From contig CM036258.1 of the NCBI GenBank assembly GCA_020698575.1, positions 23,890,795 to 23,954,794 on the forward strand: 64,000 nucleotides of DNA, written 5' to 3'. Source of the stretch: Bostrychus sinensis (lineage: Eukaryota; Chordata; Actinopteri; Gobiiformes; Eleotridae). Below, piece after piece: positions 26,495-38,299 of the stretch (position 1 is its first letter; every line of letters begins with the position of its first letter). Below the pieces are notes generated by a model. The model was given only the letters and a program-made list of their open reading frames with translations. It made no database searches and had not been told where the DNA came from. A program made the translations under genes and the position numbers.

Positions 26495-28095
26495 TGTATC
26501 TTTTTCAGTTACAATTATGCTCATCAAGCTAAGCTCATTTTGAGAGAAAATACTGAGACAATGCCTCGTTATTCCATGTTATTTAAGGGTGCTCCGATCA
26601 GAATTTTTGAGGCCAATCACCGATGTAGTAATGTAATGTATGCAGGCTATTATTATTTCCACTTGAAAAATACTGTATTCTTTGTAAATGTAAAAGTACA
26701 ACAAAATTCTACTTATTTTTTGTTTTAGAATAGATTTTGTTACATTATTGGCCTTTAATGTGTGTCCATAGGTGTCTGTGTGGCTTTGTTTGCTGATGTA
26801 AAAATCAGCTGTTTTTAATTGGTGCCTTTAGTGCGAGTACGTGGGTGTAGTGCCTGCGTCCGCGTAACACGCAGCCAAACTAGAGTGAAACACAATGGAC
26901 TAAAGAGCAGACAGCTCCTGCAGCCAGTTTTGACAACGTCTGTACAAAGTAAACGTGCAAAAGAGAGCAGAGAAGACGACGATGAAAGGTGCTCCTCTCA
27001 GACACACGGACACATGGGCTGCGTTTTTACTTTCTCTTTCCATTAGCAGCCATGTGCTGCAGTTTAAGCCACAAAACGCACAGTTTTCTCCGCGTAACAA
27101 GACACAGGCAGACTATGAACTTTCTTAATGCTTTTGACGTAAATGTTAGCGGGTTAGCTGTAGCTCTATTTGCGTTGGCGTTTGCAAACACACTGCGGCG
27201 CTTCGGTTCTGTCCCGTGTGCTCCAGGAGCAGGCGGGGAAAAAGCGGGGACATAAAGCAGCAGCTCCAGGGCAGGTTTGTGTTAGTTATAACCAGGGCTT
27301 AACTTAAAAACACTGCTAGAATAACACTAGTGCTGTTTAATCAAACTGGAGTTGCAGGACAGTAAATGTGAGAGCCTCGTGTGTTTGTTGTAATTCGATC
27401 GGCCTTTCTGATCAGCCCATTTTACCGATCATGATCGGCCGATCACTGATCGCGGCCGATCGGAGCACCCTTAAATTATTATTATTATTTTTTTTATTTT
27501 TTTTTAGCATGTAACCACCATCAGCTATTGTGTATTCACTCTGGTTTATGTGTGTGGTTAACCAGACCCTGATTCCCCTTTCAGGACATACTAGTGCTAC
27601 TTTAGCCACTATCCATTAGCATTAGTTACAACTAGTCAGCTCTAGTCACATTTTCATCACACCTCAAGGTTTTTGCAGGGTTATATGTAGCAAAATAAAA
27701 TATATAAATACCAAAACGTATGTTTTTTTGTTACAATTATGCTCTCATCTAAACTTTAACACTATTAAACATTTTAAACTAAACTAATTTTAAGACAAGA
27801 TCTTGAGACAATACATTGTCATGATGTTTGTGCCATGTTAGCTTCATAGTAAAACTAGCCTTTTTTCTCTTTTCTTTTTATTAAGTATAAGCACCATTAG
27901 CTGTGTACTCAGTCTGGTTTATGTGTGTGTTTAACCAGATTCTTATTAACATTTCAGGACATACTGTAAGTGCTACTTTAGCTACTATCCATTAGCATCC
28001 GTTATAACTAGCTAGCTCTAGTTACGTTAGCATCACACCTCAAGCTTTTTGAAGACACTGATGGTTATTAAAATAATATATATCAATAAAAATAA
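26495..28095. repeat. Tandem duplication of about 334 bp, first unit split by a transposon
   Basis: Unit 1 (26495-26586 plus 27475-27717) and unit 2 (27718-28095) are head-to-tail copies. Both run TTACAATTATGCTC, then gagacaat, ccatgtta, CTGGTTTATGTGTGTG, TTTCAGGACATACT, CTATCCATTAGCAT and CATCACACCTCAAG. The 884-bp element 26587-27470 interrupts only unit 1, so it inserted after the duplication or hit one copy only. Confidence 0.85.
26587..27470. mobile_element. TTAA-flanked DNA transposon, 884 bp
   Basis: Starts GGGTGCTCCGATC and ends GATCGGAGCACCC, an exact 13-bp inverted repeat, with TTAA immediately outside on both sides (26583-26586 and 27471-27474). A TTAA target site fits Kolobok or piggyBac; a hAT origin is less likely because no 8-bp duplication is present. 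The interior is CpG-rich (about 26820-27290), perhaps the untranslated leader of a parent transposon. No transposase frame is visible. Confidence 0.8.
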
Positions 28096-30589
28096 TAATG
28101 TTGGAGAAAATTAATGTGAAAACTACTGTGAGAAGACAGTAGTTTTAATTTTCAGTAATTATGTATATATACATGTATATTAAATATGCTCAAAAAGTAA
28201 TAAGTAAGATGTTGAATTGTTAGCATTTCAACCACGAAAGCTACTAACCATTTGTAGCTGCTAGCTAACAGTCCCTAAATTAGCACCAGTCTTCTCGCTT
28301 TTTTAAAACAAACAACCAACTTGACATTTAGATGAGGCTTTGCCCGATTGATATTCTGAAGGTTTGAATAATTGCTGCTTGTTATACAGCAGAGCTTAAC
28401 CTAGTCGAGGTTATAATAATGCATACTCACGCATGAATGGACTGACTCATTAAAGAAGCATCTCCAACCCTCATAAAAAAAATAAAAAAAAATAAAAATC
28501 ACAACAACAAACTAAAAAGAGCAGCCTTTCCCTGCTGACAAGTCAAACCAGGCTGCTAGAACAAAATGTTACACTCTCCATGACCACTGACACGAACAAT
28601 ATCAATGTTCCAAAAAAACTGTCTAACTTAGTAGCGGCAGTTGGCCCAAATGTGCATAAAGAATAATACTAAAAAAAAACTGACCATCATATCTGTGCAA
28701 GTTATAATTTGACACGGGCCAGCGAAGACCACACAGTCACATGTCCACATGAGGCTTCTTGCACAAAGACAGAGCACTGGACAAAAACTGGCTCTATCTG
28801 TTTGTGTGCAGTTAAGTGTGAGGTGGACTCCAGCTGAGAGGGAAGCAATAGCAATTCCCACTGACCTGAAAACAGCCGCCGATCCAAGCACCTCCAAACA
28901 CACAGCACTTCAACACAGGGAGAATGTCAGCGAGCAGCACGGAAATATCAACACACTGAATTTTTATTACTATTGCCATGGACTTTTGAGCAAAACATGA
29001 CATTACAACAAAATAACCTACAATGTATGCGCAGAAAATATTCCACACACCATTGGCTGCACTTTCTGATCTTTTTCTCAATATACAGGAGGTTGGCAGT
29101 GGACTTTTACTAAGACCAAAGTTGCTTACGCGATACAAAGTTGACCTTGGAATTTCTTTGAGTTTTTATGTGAAATTACTAAAAAAGTTCACATTCCATT
29201 TTGCTTATCACTACCATTAGCAAACATTAGCAATATTAGCATTAGTGATTGGGGTAAAGCAAATAGTTCTTGGTAAAGAAGAAATAGTTTTCCTTCTTTT
29301 GGTGAGAACTATAAGCAATACATAAAATACTTTACAAATCTGAGTCATACTTTATTAGTCCAAGGCAATCATACAGTAGTTATCATAGTGTTTGGGTTCA
29401 CCTATAACTGCAAACTCTAGCCTAAAGCCATTAGCTTGTGCTAAACATGTCAATAGCAAAAAAAGTTTCCTTTAGCAGCACACCTATTAGAAGAAGGTTT
29501 CTTAATGCTCTTCCTGGCACAACCCTCTACATTTATCAGGGATTGGGACGGGGACAATTTGTTGCTGGAGTTTTTGACCCTTGACCTCCAACTTCAAACA
29601 TGGGGATCTAACCATAGCATTAATGGAGAGCTATTAAATTTAGGATAAAGGATAAAGATTAGGAAATACAGGACAGAACTTGGAACAGCCTAGTCACGAT
29701 GGAAAAAAAAGAAACATATGCAAACTCCCTGCCTCTCTGTGTCCCACACAGGTGCAGGGAGGATTACGGGAAGGAACAGGTCTTGACACTCCTCTTTTGT
29801 ACCGCAAACCAGAGTAAAAAGAACGAAGGAAAGATGAGATGGAAACGACTGCACCCACCCAAAAGGAGGACAAAACAACAAGTGTGTGAAGTCCATGTGC
29901 GCGGAAAGGCTCTAAATGGGTGTGGGAGCGTGGCCCTGCTTGCTTTGTGACTCCCAAGGTCCCCTGCGGTCAAGAGCGGATCCTCTTTCTCTCCAATGGC
30001 CTCCTTTTTTTCATGCACTGCTCTCTGGGTTTTTATACACTCCTCCCAGTGTGTTAGCACGCCGCTGAATGGGACCCTCTCTCCGATGAGTGACTGATGA
30101 ATGAAGTAGCCTTTGAAGCCAAGAGTCACGGCACGGCTGGTCGGGCATGAAGAGGCGGCGGACAAAAGGCGATTGGGGGGGCAGGGGCGGAAAAGCTACC
30201 GGGGAAGGGGGTTGTATTCAAAATCTGGGGAGGAGGGGCTCAAACACTGGACATCTATGAGTCGCTGAGTGTGGCCGGAGGAAGAGCATGTTTGGGGGCT
30301 TTTTGCATGAGCAACTTGACGATGTGCATTGTGTTTTCCGAAAGCACAAGGCCGGCGTCGGGTAAAAAAGGGAAATAAGCCGGTCGGAGAGTGTGACAGC
30401 TTTTTGGACAGGCTTGTTGATGTGTAGTGACCAGACTTCAGAGCTTTTGTGGTTGTCGAGACACACTTTGCAAAGCCTCATTCAAGTCAAAAAATGAGTT
30501 GCTTTTTGGGGATGCTTTGTAAGGTTGCGAATCATAGAAACCCCCATCATAATGTGCTACTCAATATGCTGCCACAGGAAGTTTCTGCA
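28096..30589. other. Intronic unique sequence
   Basis: A segment near 29341-29390 ('actttattagtccaaggcaatc') resembles an antisense LINE 3' end. The part at 29700-30480 is GC-richer and non-repetitive. A 133-codon minus frame across 29764-30165 has no domain and is not called. Confidence 0.4.
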
Positions 30590-30925
30590 ATACTGAATAC
30601 ATTACATTCATTTATTCAGGAGTCACTGGGAGCCAGAGTCTATCCCAGCAACTATGGGTCTTAGGTAGGGTGCATCCTGAACAATGGCCAGTTAGTGTCA
30701 GGCTGGTCTGTACACATGCAACCATTCACTTTCCCATTCATTCTCTTGGCCAATTCATTGTACACATGCATGTCTTTGGATGGCAGGAGAAAGCCAAAGT
30801 GTCTAGTGACAACCCAGGGTAACACAGGGAGGACATGCAGACTCCACTCAGAGGGATACCAGCCGAGGATCATACCAACAACATTCTTGCTGAGAGTCAG
30901 GAACGCTGACCATTCTACCAACATG
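30590..30925 (-). repeat. V-SINE-like repeat, minus orientation
   Basis: Contains 'gggaggacatgcagactccac' preceded by 'acatgcatgtctttgg' and 'gagccagagtctatcccagc', the reverse of the fish repeat with core 'gtggagtttgcatgttctcc'. Diverged but recognisable over most of its length. Confidence 0.65.
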
Positions 30926-31239
30926 CACTGCACAATACATTGAATATCATATTGCAAAACTAATTAAGTCATCTAAAAAGACAAAAAAATAAAAAATACC
31001 ACTTGTTCATGTCCAACAAAACCTAGCATGGAAAACTATACCCATTTAATTTAATAAATGGGTCTGAATTTTAATTTTGTAGAAACTATATTGGACCAAT
31101 CATGTTTAGATAGGCATTAGGTAGAGCTTTGTTTCACAGATTGGTTGTATGTCTAGCCATTTTTTATTTATTTTATTTTATTTTATTTTATCTTTACCTA
31201 ATGAGGAAAGTCCCACTGAGATAAAGAATCTCTTTTGCA

Positions 31240-31385
31240 GGGGAGTTCTGGCCCCATGGGGGACCTATGGTACATTTTTAGTGGTAGGGGAAACTGGAGC
31301 ACCCGGAGGAAACCTATGCAGGCACGAGGAGAACAAGTAAACTCCACACGGAAAGGTTCAATTCCCGGACTGTGTGGGGTCAAAA
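31240..31385 (-). repeat. V-SINE-like repeat fragment, minus orientation
   Basis: 'cacccggaggaaacctatgc', 'gaggagaacaagtaaactcc' and then 'ggttcaattcccgg' are the reverse of the same core, with a box-B-like end. Confidence 0.6.
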
Positions 31386-32309
31386 GGCAGTTTATTCTGC
31401 ATCAGTGGGCCTACTGCCTTCCAAAAATACAGTTTAGTTTGAACAAAATTAGTAAAAGAATTAGCATGTTTTACCAAAACCACCATTTCAGAGCTTACAA
31501 TTCAACTGTGATGAAACCTTATAAGCAGTGTGACCAGTAAAATGTTGCATTTAGATTGCATGACATTTTGTTATATTCAATATGCATGCATGCATTACCT
31601 CCTGCTTTAAGGCTATACCATTGAGTTTTGTTTTTTATTTTTATTTTTTATTACATTTATTTTTTTTACATTCATTTTTTTTCTCCAGTTTTAATTAGTG
31701 AACTATGATAACCATTTAAAGAAAATCACATTTACTTAACATAATGTTCACCATAAATTCCAAGTCTGTACCTGTGAAAAGCCTGTACCTACGAAGTTAC
31801 AAGAACACTTATTAGTAAACAAAGTGCAAAATTATTTTCAACTAATTAACATGTGATTCATATGCAAGTGAAATTCAATATTTAGTGGAATATTGCTTCT
31901 CTCGCACCAATTTGGTTAAGACCTGACACCAGTAATTGGAAAAGTCTGTTTAGTTCAGTGATGAGGGAGTCTGCCCCTGTCAAATACAGACTCAGTGATC
32001 CAGTTCTAATAGTTGTTGACAGTGTATGGAAACATTTAAACACTGACTACACAGAGCTGCACATGGATGTAATGAAGTCATGGCCCCTCTGTGCTGGAGG
32101 GAGGTGTACTATATCATTCATTTGCATTAGGTTTGCATTAACTTAGAGTGGAGTGTCAGATTTCCAATGGGACAATTGCATCTTGTCTACAGCAATTTGG
32201 TTGGTATATGTCTTGTGATTGTACTGGTTTAAAACAAAATAATGTGTTTATTTTTACAAATTGTACAATTACTTAAGTCTAACTAGCTATTCTATTTCAA
32301 TTTATATAC

Positions 32310-32841
32310 TACCGTATTTTCCTCACTTTAGGGCACACTTCAAAGCCTTCAATCTTCTCAAAAAACAACAGTTCGCCTTATAATCCAGAGCGCCTTATAT
32401 ATGAATTTATTTACGGCTACCGTAGTCAGGAGTAATACATACTGTGCTTCACCATAATATTGGTGTAATCGCCCAACTGTTTAACTCGAACACTGAAGAT
32501 GAAGAATTTGAGGGATTTGTGGACGAGGAATGAACTGAAAAAGTGAGTGTATTGTGTTGTATTTTGTTATAACGTTAACTGAACAGTTATGAGTTATTGT
32601 GAATACGCTATCTTTTGATTTAGCTGTCTCAGATTGTGTTTTTTTATTTACGCGTTACAACTGAACAAGTTTGGGAGTTATGGTGAACGCGTTGAATAAA
32701 GTTTGACTGACTGACTTATCTGACTGTTTTATCTCGCCTTTTAGTCCGGAGTGCTTTATATGTAAAAAGGTTCGAAAATAGACCATTCAATGACAGTGCG
32801 CCTTATAATCCGGAGCGCCCTATAGTGCGGAAAATACGGTA
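32310..32841 (+). mobile_element. pogo-like MITE with TA target sites
   Basis: CCGTATTTTCCTCACT at the left and AGTGCGGAAAATACGG at the right form near-perfect inverted repeats, each bordered by TA (32310-32311 and 32840-32841). Subterminal GCGCCTTATAATCC-type motifs recur near both ends. About 530 bp, non-autonomous, but it retains a short piece of transposase reading frame (32465-32533). Confidence 0.85.
32465..32533 (+). pseudogene. C-terminal remnant of a pogo-like transposase
   Basis: In one frame the internal sequence reads VIAQLFNSNTEDEEFEGFVD then EE and a stop. An acidic 'FNS-TEDE-F-GF' tail is typical of pogo/Tigger-type transposases, so these 22 codons look like the last residues of the parent transposase kept when the middle was deleted. 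The DDE domain is absent, so this is a relic. Confidence 0.6.
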
Positions 32842-33148
32842 TTTAAAATTTTTGCTGCATTTGGTAGGCTATTATGACTTATGTTGACAAGGAACAGATG
32901 GAGAAAATTACCAAAATAGCTGATGTTTCAAGTACTTTCTATGAGTACATACATGGTGTCAAATTGTTTTAAAATCTCTTGGAAAAAAAAAATTAAAAGG
33001 GTCTTAAAATATAGGACTCCATTCTCTCGTCACTATAATTTGTACCAAGCTTGTTTAATTTTAAAATCCCATACTCACACACTAAAATGGCATCCAGTTT
33101 ACAATCTACATTTGCAGACTCTAGTCACATGCACTGAATATTTATCAC

Positions 33149-33180
<32 letters not shown>

Positions 33181-33839
33181 ACGTTTCAAAAAACATCAAC
33201 TCTCACAGCTATATGATGGCAACCTAACCACAGCTGGTCCGGACCAATGGTGTGGAAGTAGGTGTGTTGAAGCTCTGCTGTGTTTGGGTAAAATTATCTC
33301 CTTGTAGGAGGTTACTTGCAGCCAACCAATCACAACCAGGTATCTGGCACTTGTGTAAAAGACTCATCTGTCTGTATCTGATCTGTCAGGTTATCACACT
33401 GTCTACCGCTACTATATTCAATGTTTTCTGCCAAACTTTACAGTCTTTTTCCTCAGCCTCTAAAATAGCATTCATTTTGCCGTCTATACTTTGCCAGAAT
33501 ATATGTGGAATTAGTCCCAGTGTTGTGTATCACAAGGCAAGAAATGCCTAATAAACATCCACTCCATGTGCTTGTTATGGCAAACCAAGGAACATTTTTA
33601 AAATTTTATGCATTTTGTTCCCTCCATGTGGTGTTCTCGCTGTCAAAACACAGCGATAATTCATTTGAATACAAATCTGCACACCAGTAACAAAAGCTTA
33701 AAAACAAAAAACAAAAAAAAAAGTGCTACAGAGCTAGGTTTCCTCTCACTGACAGTCAACTCCTGGCTGTCACGGAAATACATCCTGCACCCATCACTCT
33801 GGTGACACTATCTTAGAAGACTACATCCTCAGCTCTGCT
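32842..33839. other. Intronic unique sequence with poly(A) tract
   Basis: AT-rich; an uninterrupted 30-nt A run is at 33150-33179. A decayed 'attttaaaatcccatactcacac' tract around 33056 may be repeat-derived. No gene. Confidence 0.45.
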
Positions 33840-34355
33840 CTTATCACGCTCTGTAACACATTTTTAACAAGTCTAGTCTCGTATTCTCTTTGTAATTTGG
33901 CAATCACCGCCGAGACGGGCCAGATTTCCGCACGGTGCCGACAAGGAAAAAAGAGTGACTCGGTCTTCAGCCGCTGAGTTCTTCTACCCAAACCCCTGCC
34001 ACCCCCCTCCCCTCAGCGCTCCGTGCTCCTGTGTTTATCTCAATATCACATCGCATCAGATCAGATCGCTTGGCAGATAAAAGCGCTTTCCCTGACGCAT
34101 CACTTCCTCTCTCCGGAGGAAGCTGACACGGGCTGGGAACCCAAGACGACAGGCGACAGAGCGAGAAGACACGAGCCCCGAATGAAGACTTAAACAGTAC
34201 TAGAAAAAAAATGTATGGGAGAGGAATGCGGGGAAATGCGGTGAAAGGTAGAGTAGTGTGTGCCCCAGATCTTCGGAGAAGAGCTGAGGGTTGCACTAAG
34301 AATAGTACATGAGGATTAGCACGGCAGTGACCTTTATTCAATGCACTTACAATCA
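33840..34355. other. Candidate conserved non-coding stretch
   Basis: A GC-balanced, non-repetitive block in AT-rich intron, with motif-dense sequence such as 'catcagatcagatcgcttgg' and 'agataaaagcgctttccc'. The minus-strand frame across it lacks a domain. Regulatory function is an inference from composition only. Confidence 0.25.
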
Positions 34356-34954
34356 CCTGCTTCTAACGCACCTATTAACTCTTGTGTGACCAAACCAGTT
34401 CTTAAAATTGCCATTTGCAGTATGCGCTCAGGCAGATCACCACAATAAAGACAAGAGACTGTTCACACAATGGTGAAAATGGAAAATCTGCCCCTTTCCA
34501 AAACAATTAGCAATTTAATGTACCCCCTAAAGCTATAGGAATTGTGACAGTATGCATTCCAGACCATTAAGCCACAACCAAACTAGGAGCATTCAAGATT
34601 GTATACCTTGGCCAAGGCATTACAATTGTACCCTGGATCCAGACAAGTTATAGATTTGGACCATTTGTTCCTCTTCCCATTTGTAACCTTTTAAGCTTCA
34701 TTAAAAAAAAAAAAAAAACAGTTGTAAAATATAGAGTTATGTTGTCAACAGACAAAATTGTCCAAATCTCTCAATGGTAAAGAAACCTTATAAAAAAAAA
34801 TCCTGGACCCAGAGAGTGACACAGATCAGCACCGAAAACGAATCAACTGTTTCTTGGCCCATTACTGAAAATTTCATCAAACTCCAAATATTACATTTTG
34901 ACTTATCTCACCAAAAGGCAAACCAACAACGCTGGCAAAAACACAATTTTCTTG

Positions 34955-35032
34955 GCAGCGATCCGACCCGCCCGGTGCAGGAATCAAACCCGGGACTTTC
35001 TTGTTGTGAGGCGACAGTGCTAACCACTTTGT
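34955..35032 (-). repeat. tRNA-derived SINE head, minus orientation
   Basis: On the minus strand: 'gtggttagcactgtcgcctc' then 'gtcccgggtttgattcctgc', that is, box A and box B of a tRNA-like promoter. Confidence 0.75.
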
Positions 35033-36170
35033 CAAAATTAATTTTGAATTGGAAAAGTAGAACGAACTCTGGTTCTTGTGTGGTTTCTGCATTCTTTTTC
35101 TTTATACACTGTGTAAGAAAGCATATCTAGAAACACCCCACTCTACATTACATAAGCATAAGCAGTACAATACCAATGCATTATACCTAATGCAAAACAT
35201 TGCACAACATTGGTACATCATTTGCAGATGTTTATAAAAGGAAAATTCATATTAACATAACTGGTTGATTCTACCACAGTCTTACAGCCACTTGTGAATA
35301 CTTTTAATAAAACACAGTGCCTCTTAGCGAATGACCCTCTGACCATTTAAATCTCAATGACTTCTCAAGGAGACCCTTATCACATGAGAGCGGCTCAAGT
35401 GAACACCAGCTCAGTCAGGGCCAACAGCAGGAAGAACTGTTCAAATTCTAGGCATTTTTCTTTTTCCACTGTAACAAATAGACAAATATGTTGTTTTGTA
35501 CAAGTACTGTCATGGGAGCTCACCTTGTTGATATGATGCATAAGTGGGATAGAGATGAACTTAAGATAACTTCCTTTGGGATAGAGCTTTTGAGATGCAT
35601 ATTTTTTGTGAAATACAAATTTATGCAATGTAGCACAACCTGAGCGTCACAGAGTTCTTTCCAAAATATACAGTTGCAGATAGAATATGGCAGATGGTAA
35701 GAAATTGGAATTATTTTACTTTTGCATAGCATTACTGTCTATCATTGCGATCAGCTCTACCCTCTGCAAAACTGTCCCAGAATGACATACATTTTCCTGT
35801 TTGCATTTGCTTTAAATGTGGCATAAAAACAATGAAAAAGCCAAGTAAATGAATCTTTCAGAGTTGAGGGCATGGGTATAGTGGCATTGGTTGACAGAGG
35901 CTTGACATAATGTTGGGAAAAGGGCATGGAGAGGAAAAAACACTAAGACAACACTATCCTTCATTCTCTTCAGAGGATGTGGTCAAAGTTATCCTGCTGG
36001 GTTTGTGTGTATAGACGCCACAGAGACAATCCTCGATCACTTAAGCCCCGCCCACCGATTCAAAGAGGCAGGCCAGGATTTGCATTTTTCCCACAATTCA
36101 ATTAACACGGCTGTCAACCTCCCCTGTGTGTTTATCGCCATCACTCACACACATGCACACGGCTCATGAA
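35033..36170. other. Intronic unique sequence
   Basis: AT-rich until about 35980, then more balanced as the duplicated segment approaches. No gene or repeat recognised. Confidence 0.4.
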
Positions 36171-36354
36171 TACATGCATCTATTGGAAATGTATGCAGAT
36201 ATTTATTTGTCTACAAACAGCTGAGAAGAGCTCCAGCCAAGACTGTGATGAGACATTTCAGGGTCACATCCTGTCCCCACTTGTCGTGCTCAGGGACGTG
36301 GAGAGATTGTGTGGCTAATGGATGCACAGTTAGACTCTGGGGAGGCCTTCCACT
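36171..36354. repeat. Duplicated unique segment, copy A
   Basis: Aligns in the same orientation with 38039-38220. Both begin TACATGCATCTAT, share GATATTTAT near position 30, and end GGAGGCCTTCCACT. The last 96 bases align without a gap, 78 of 96 identical by hand count. No terminal inverted repeats, target duplication or poly(A) are visible. Confidence 0.8.
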
Positions 36355-37049
36355 GGGATGACAAAGCTATGTGGCTGAAAAACAAATCTTGATTTTTTTT
36401 AATTTACTGACAATTTGTAGTTTTACTCAAATTTTTCTTTTATTGTTCAATTTACAAAAGACCTTTTTTTTCCCAATCATTGTGCACTAAACAATAGCAA
36501 AGTGGCAACGGGCTATGTGTATTAAAGTGAAAATAAAGCAGTCAAGTTTCAATGCCTTTTATTTTTTGCCAGAGATAATATTATAAAATGTCCTATTAAA
36601 AGATACAAAAACTCCTGTTAAACGGAAGCGCATTGCTAATTTGCATAAAGTCTACATCTTGTCACACCAAAACTAATCTTTGCAAATCTTAGTGTTTACA
36701 CCAATTTATTAACACTTGGGCATTACAATGGCAACAACCTCTCTCTCACTTTGGTTGTTTCTAGGGCATGTTTACATTACACCAAAAGGCAAACATTGGC
36801 TGGTCGTGTAATCAAAACGATCTATGCTCACATGGACAAACTCTTTGGGAACCAGCTTTGTCAGCTTTCTCTTTGAAGATATCAAAATTGTTAACACAGC
36901 AGGGTTTTTTTGTAAAGTAAAAATACCATGCTGGTGTAAACAAAGAGAAAAACTGCAACAGAATCAATTTGTTTTGAGCAAAATGCATTGTGTAAACGAC
37001 TTCTCATAGAGTTTGTTACCTTCTGAGAGTGCATCCACAGAAAGCCTTT
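36355..37049. other. Intronic unique sequence, nothing identified
   Basis: AT-rich; no recognisable feature. Confidence 0.4.
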
Positions 37050-37365
37050 GGCCTATTCAGACTGCAAGCAAAAAATGGCCCAAATCTGACTTTGGCCCAT
37101 TCAGACTGCAGGCAAAAGTGGCCCAAATATGACTTTTTTGCCCATATGTGACCCATATCAGATTCCTTTCATGACAGCACAAATCAGATTTTTTCTCAAA
37201 TTTGACCCAGGCCACTTTAATTTGTGATCCTAATTCATGTGATCTTTTGCAATGCAAGTGCAGTCTAAATGGCAAACAAACAGGTAAAAGTGGCCCAAAT
37301 TTAACCAACTCTGACTGGCAGAAGTGGCCCAAATGTGACTTTTGCCCACTCAGACTGTGAAATGC
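37050..37365. repeat. Dispersed repeat with internal 'ggcccaaat' motifs
   Basis: 'cctattcagactgcaagc' and 'cccattcagactgcaggc' stand at the left and 'gcccactcagactgtgaaat' at the right, with several 'agtggcccaaat(c/a/g)tgact' units between. It resembles a fish non-autonomous DNA element, but the boundaries are not certain. Confidence 0.5.
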
Positions 37366-38038
37366 AAATCAGTGGAAAGGAGTTTTTGAACTGATTTAGT
37401 ATTTGAGGTAAAAAATAAAAATAAAAATGGAAAAGACTATTAAGAAATTGAGTATTGAGAATGGGCACTGACAGATGTATTCATATATCTTTCTTGACAT
37501 TCTAAAATTATAGATCAACCCTGTCAGTGAAGCATCTAATTTTACAACCACACCTCTCCTGGCTTTGTCATCTCTTTTTCTGCACATACGGGTCACTTCA
37601 GGGACACTGACAGGAGTCACATTTAAATTGCAATGTGAACCACCATGCCTAAAAAAATTCTGATTTCAGCAAAATATCTCAATTGAGCATTGAGACCTGA
37701 ATGAACATAATTAACATAAAACTTACTGCCAGTTGATTTCATCGAATCAGAGCAAATAGTTACCTTGTAGTAAAAATTAAGTTCCTGTATTTCAGGACTA
37801 TTGGTCTGAATATATGTAGTGGCTCTAGTGAAATTGCATCAGCTTCAGCCGAACAAGATGCATTTCAGTGAGTTTGTGAACTCATAAATCTGACTAGAAT
37901 CTAGCTGCTGCACAAGGTAAGGCACCAGCAGCAGCAGTAGCCTTGATAAGCCTTGGTTTCTTTCCAAATTGGAATATAGCTATTGGCTGCCTGTCCAATT
38001 TCAAAAACTAATGCATTAATTTTGTTTATTCCCAACCC

Positions 38039-38220
38039 TACATGCATCTATCTAAAATGTTTACTGATATTTATCTGTATAGAACGAGTGAGAGATGTGA
38101 CACAGAAGAGATGCGGAGACGTCCCAGGGTCACATGCTGTCCCCTTCTGTCAAATTCAGGGACATGTAGACACTGTTCAGCTAATGGATGCACAGCTAGT
38201 CTCTAGGGAGGCCTTCCACT
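38039..38220. repeat. Duplicated unique segment, copy B
   Basis: Partner of 36171-36354; see that entry. Copy B is followed directly by another motif-rich non-repetitive block (38300-38970). Confidence 0.8.
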
Positions 38221-38299
38221 CTCTGCCTGTCCTTCTCTGTCTCAAAAGAGAAGAAAAATAGAAGGAGGAACGACTGGGAGCCATCACAGAGCAAGACAT

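Noticed and set aside
29764..30165. 133-codon minus-strand frame
   Set aside because: No recognisable domain, no splice or start context beyond chance; kept only as part of a balanced block.
33967..34356. 129-codon minus-strand frame
   Set aside because: No domain; lies in a balanced intronic block more likely regulatory than coding.
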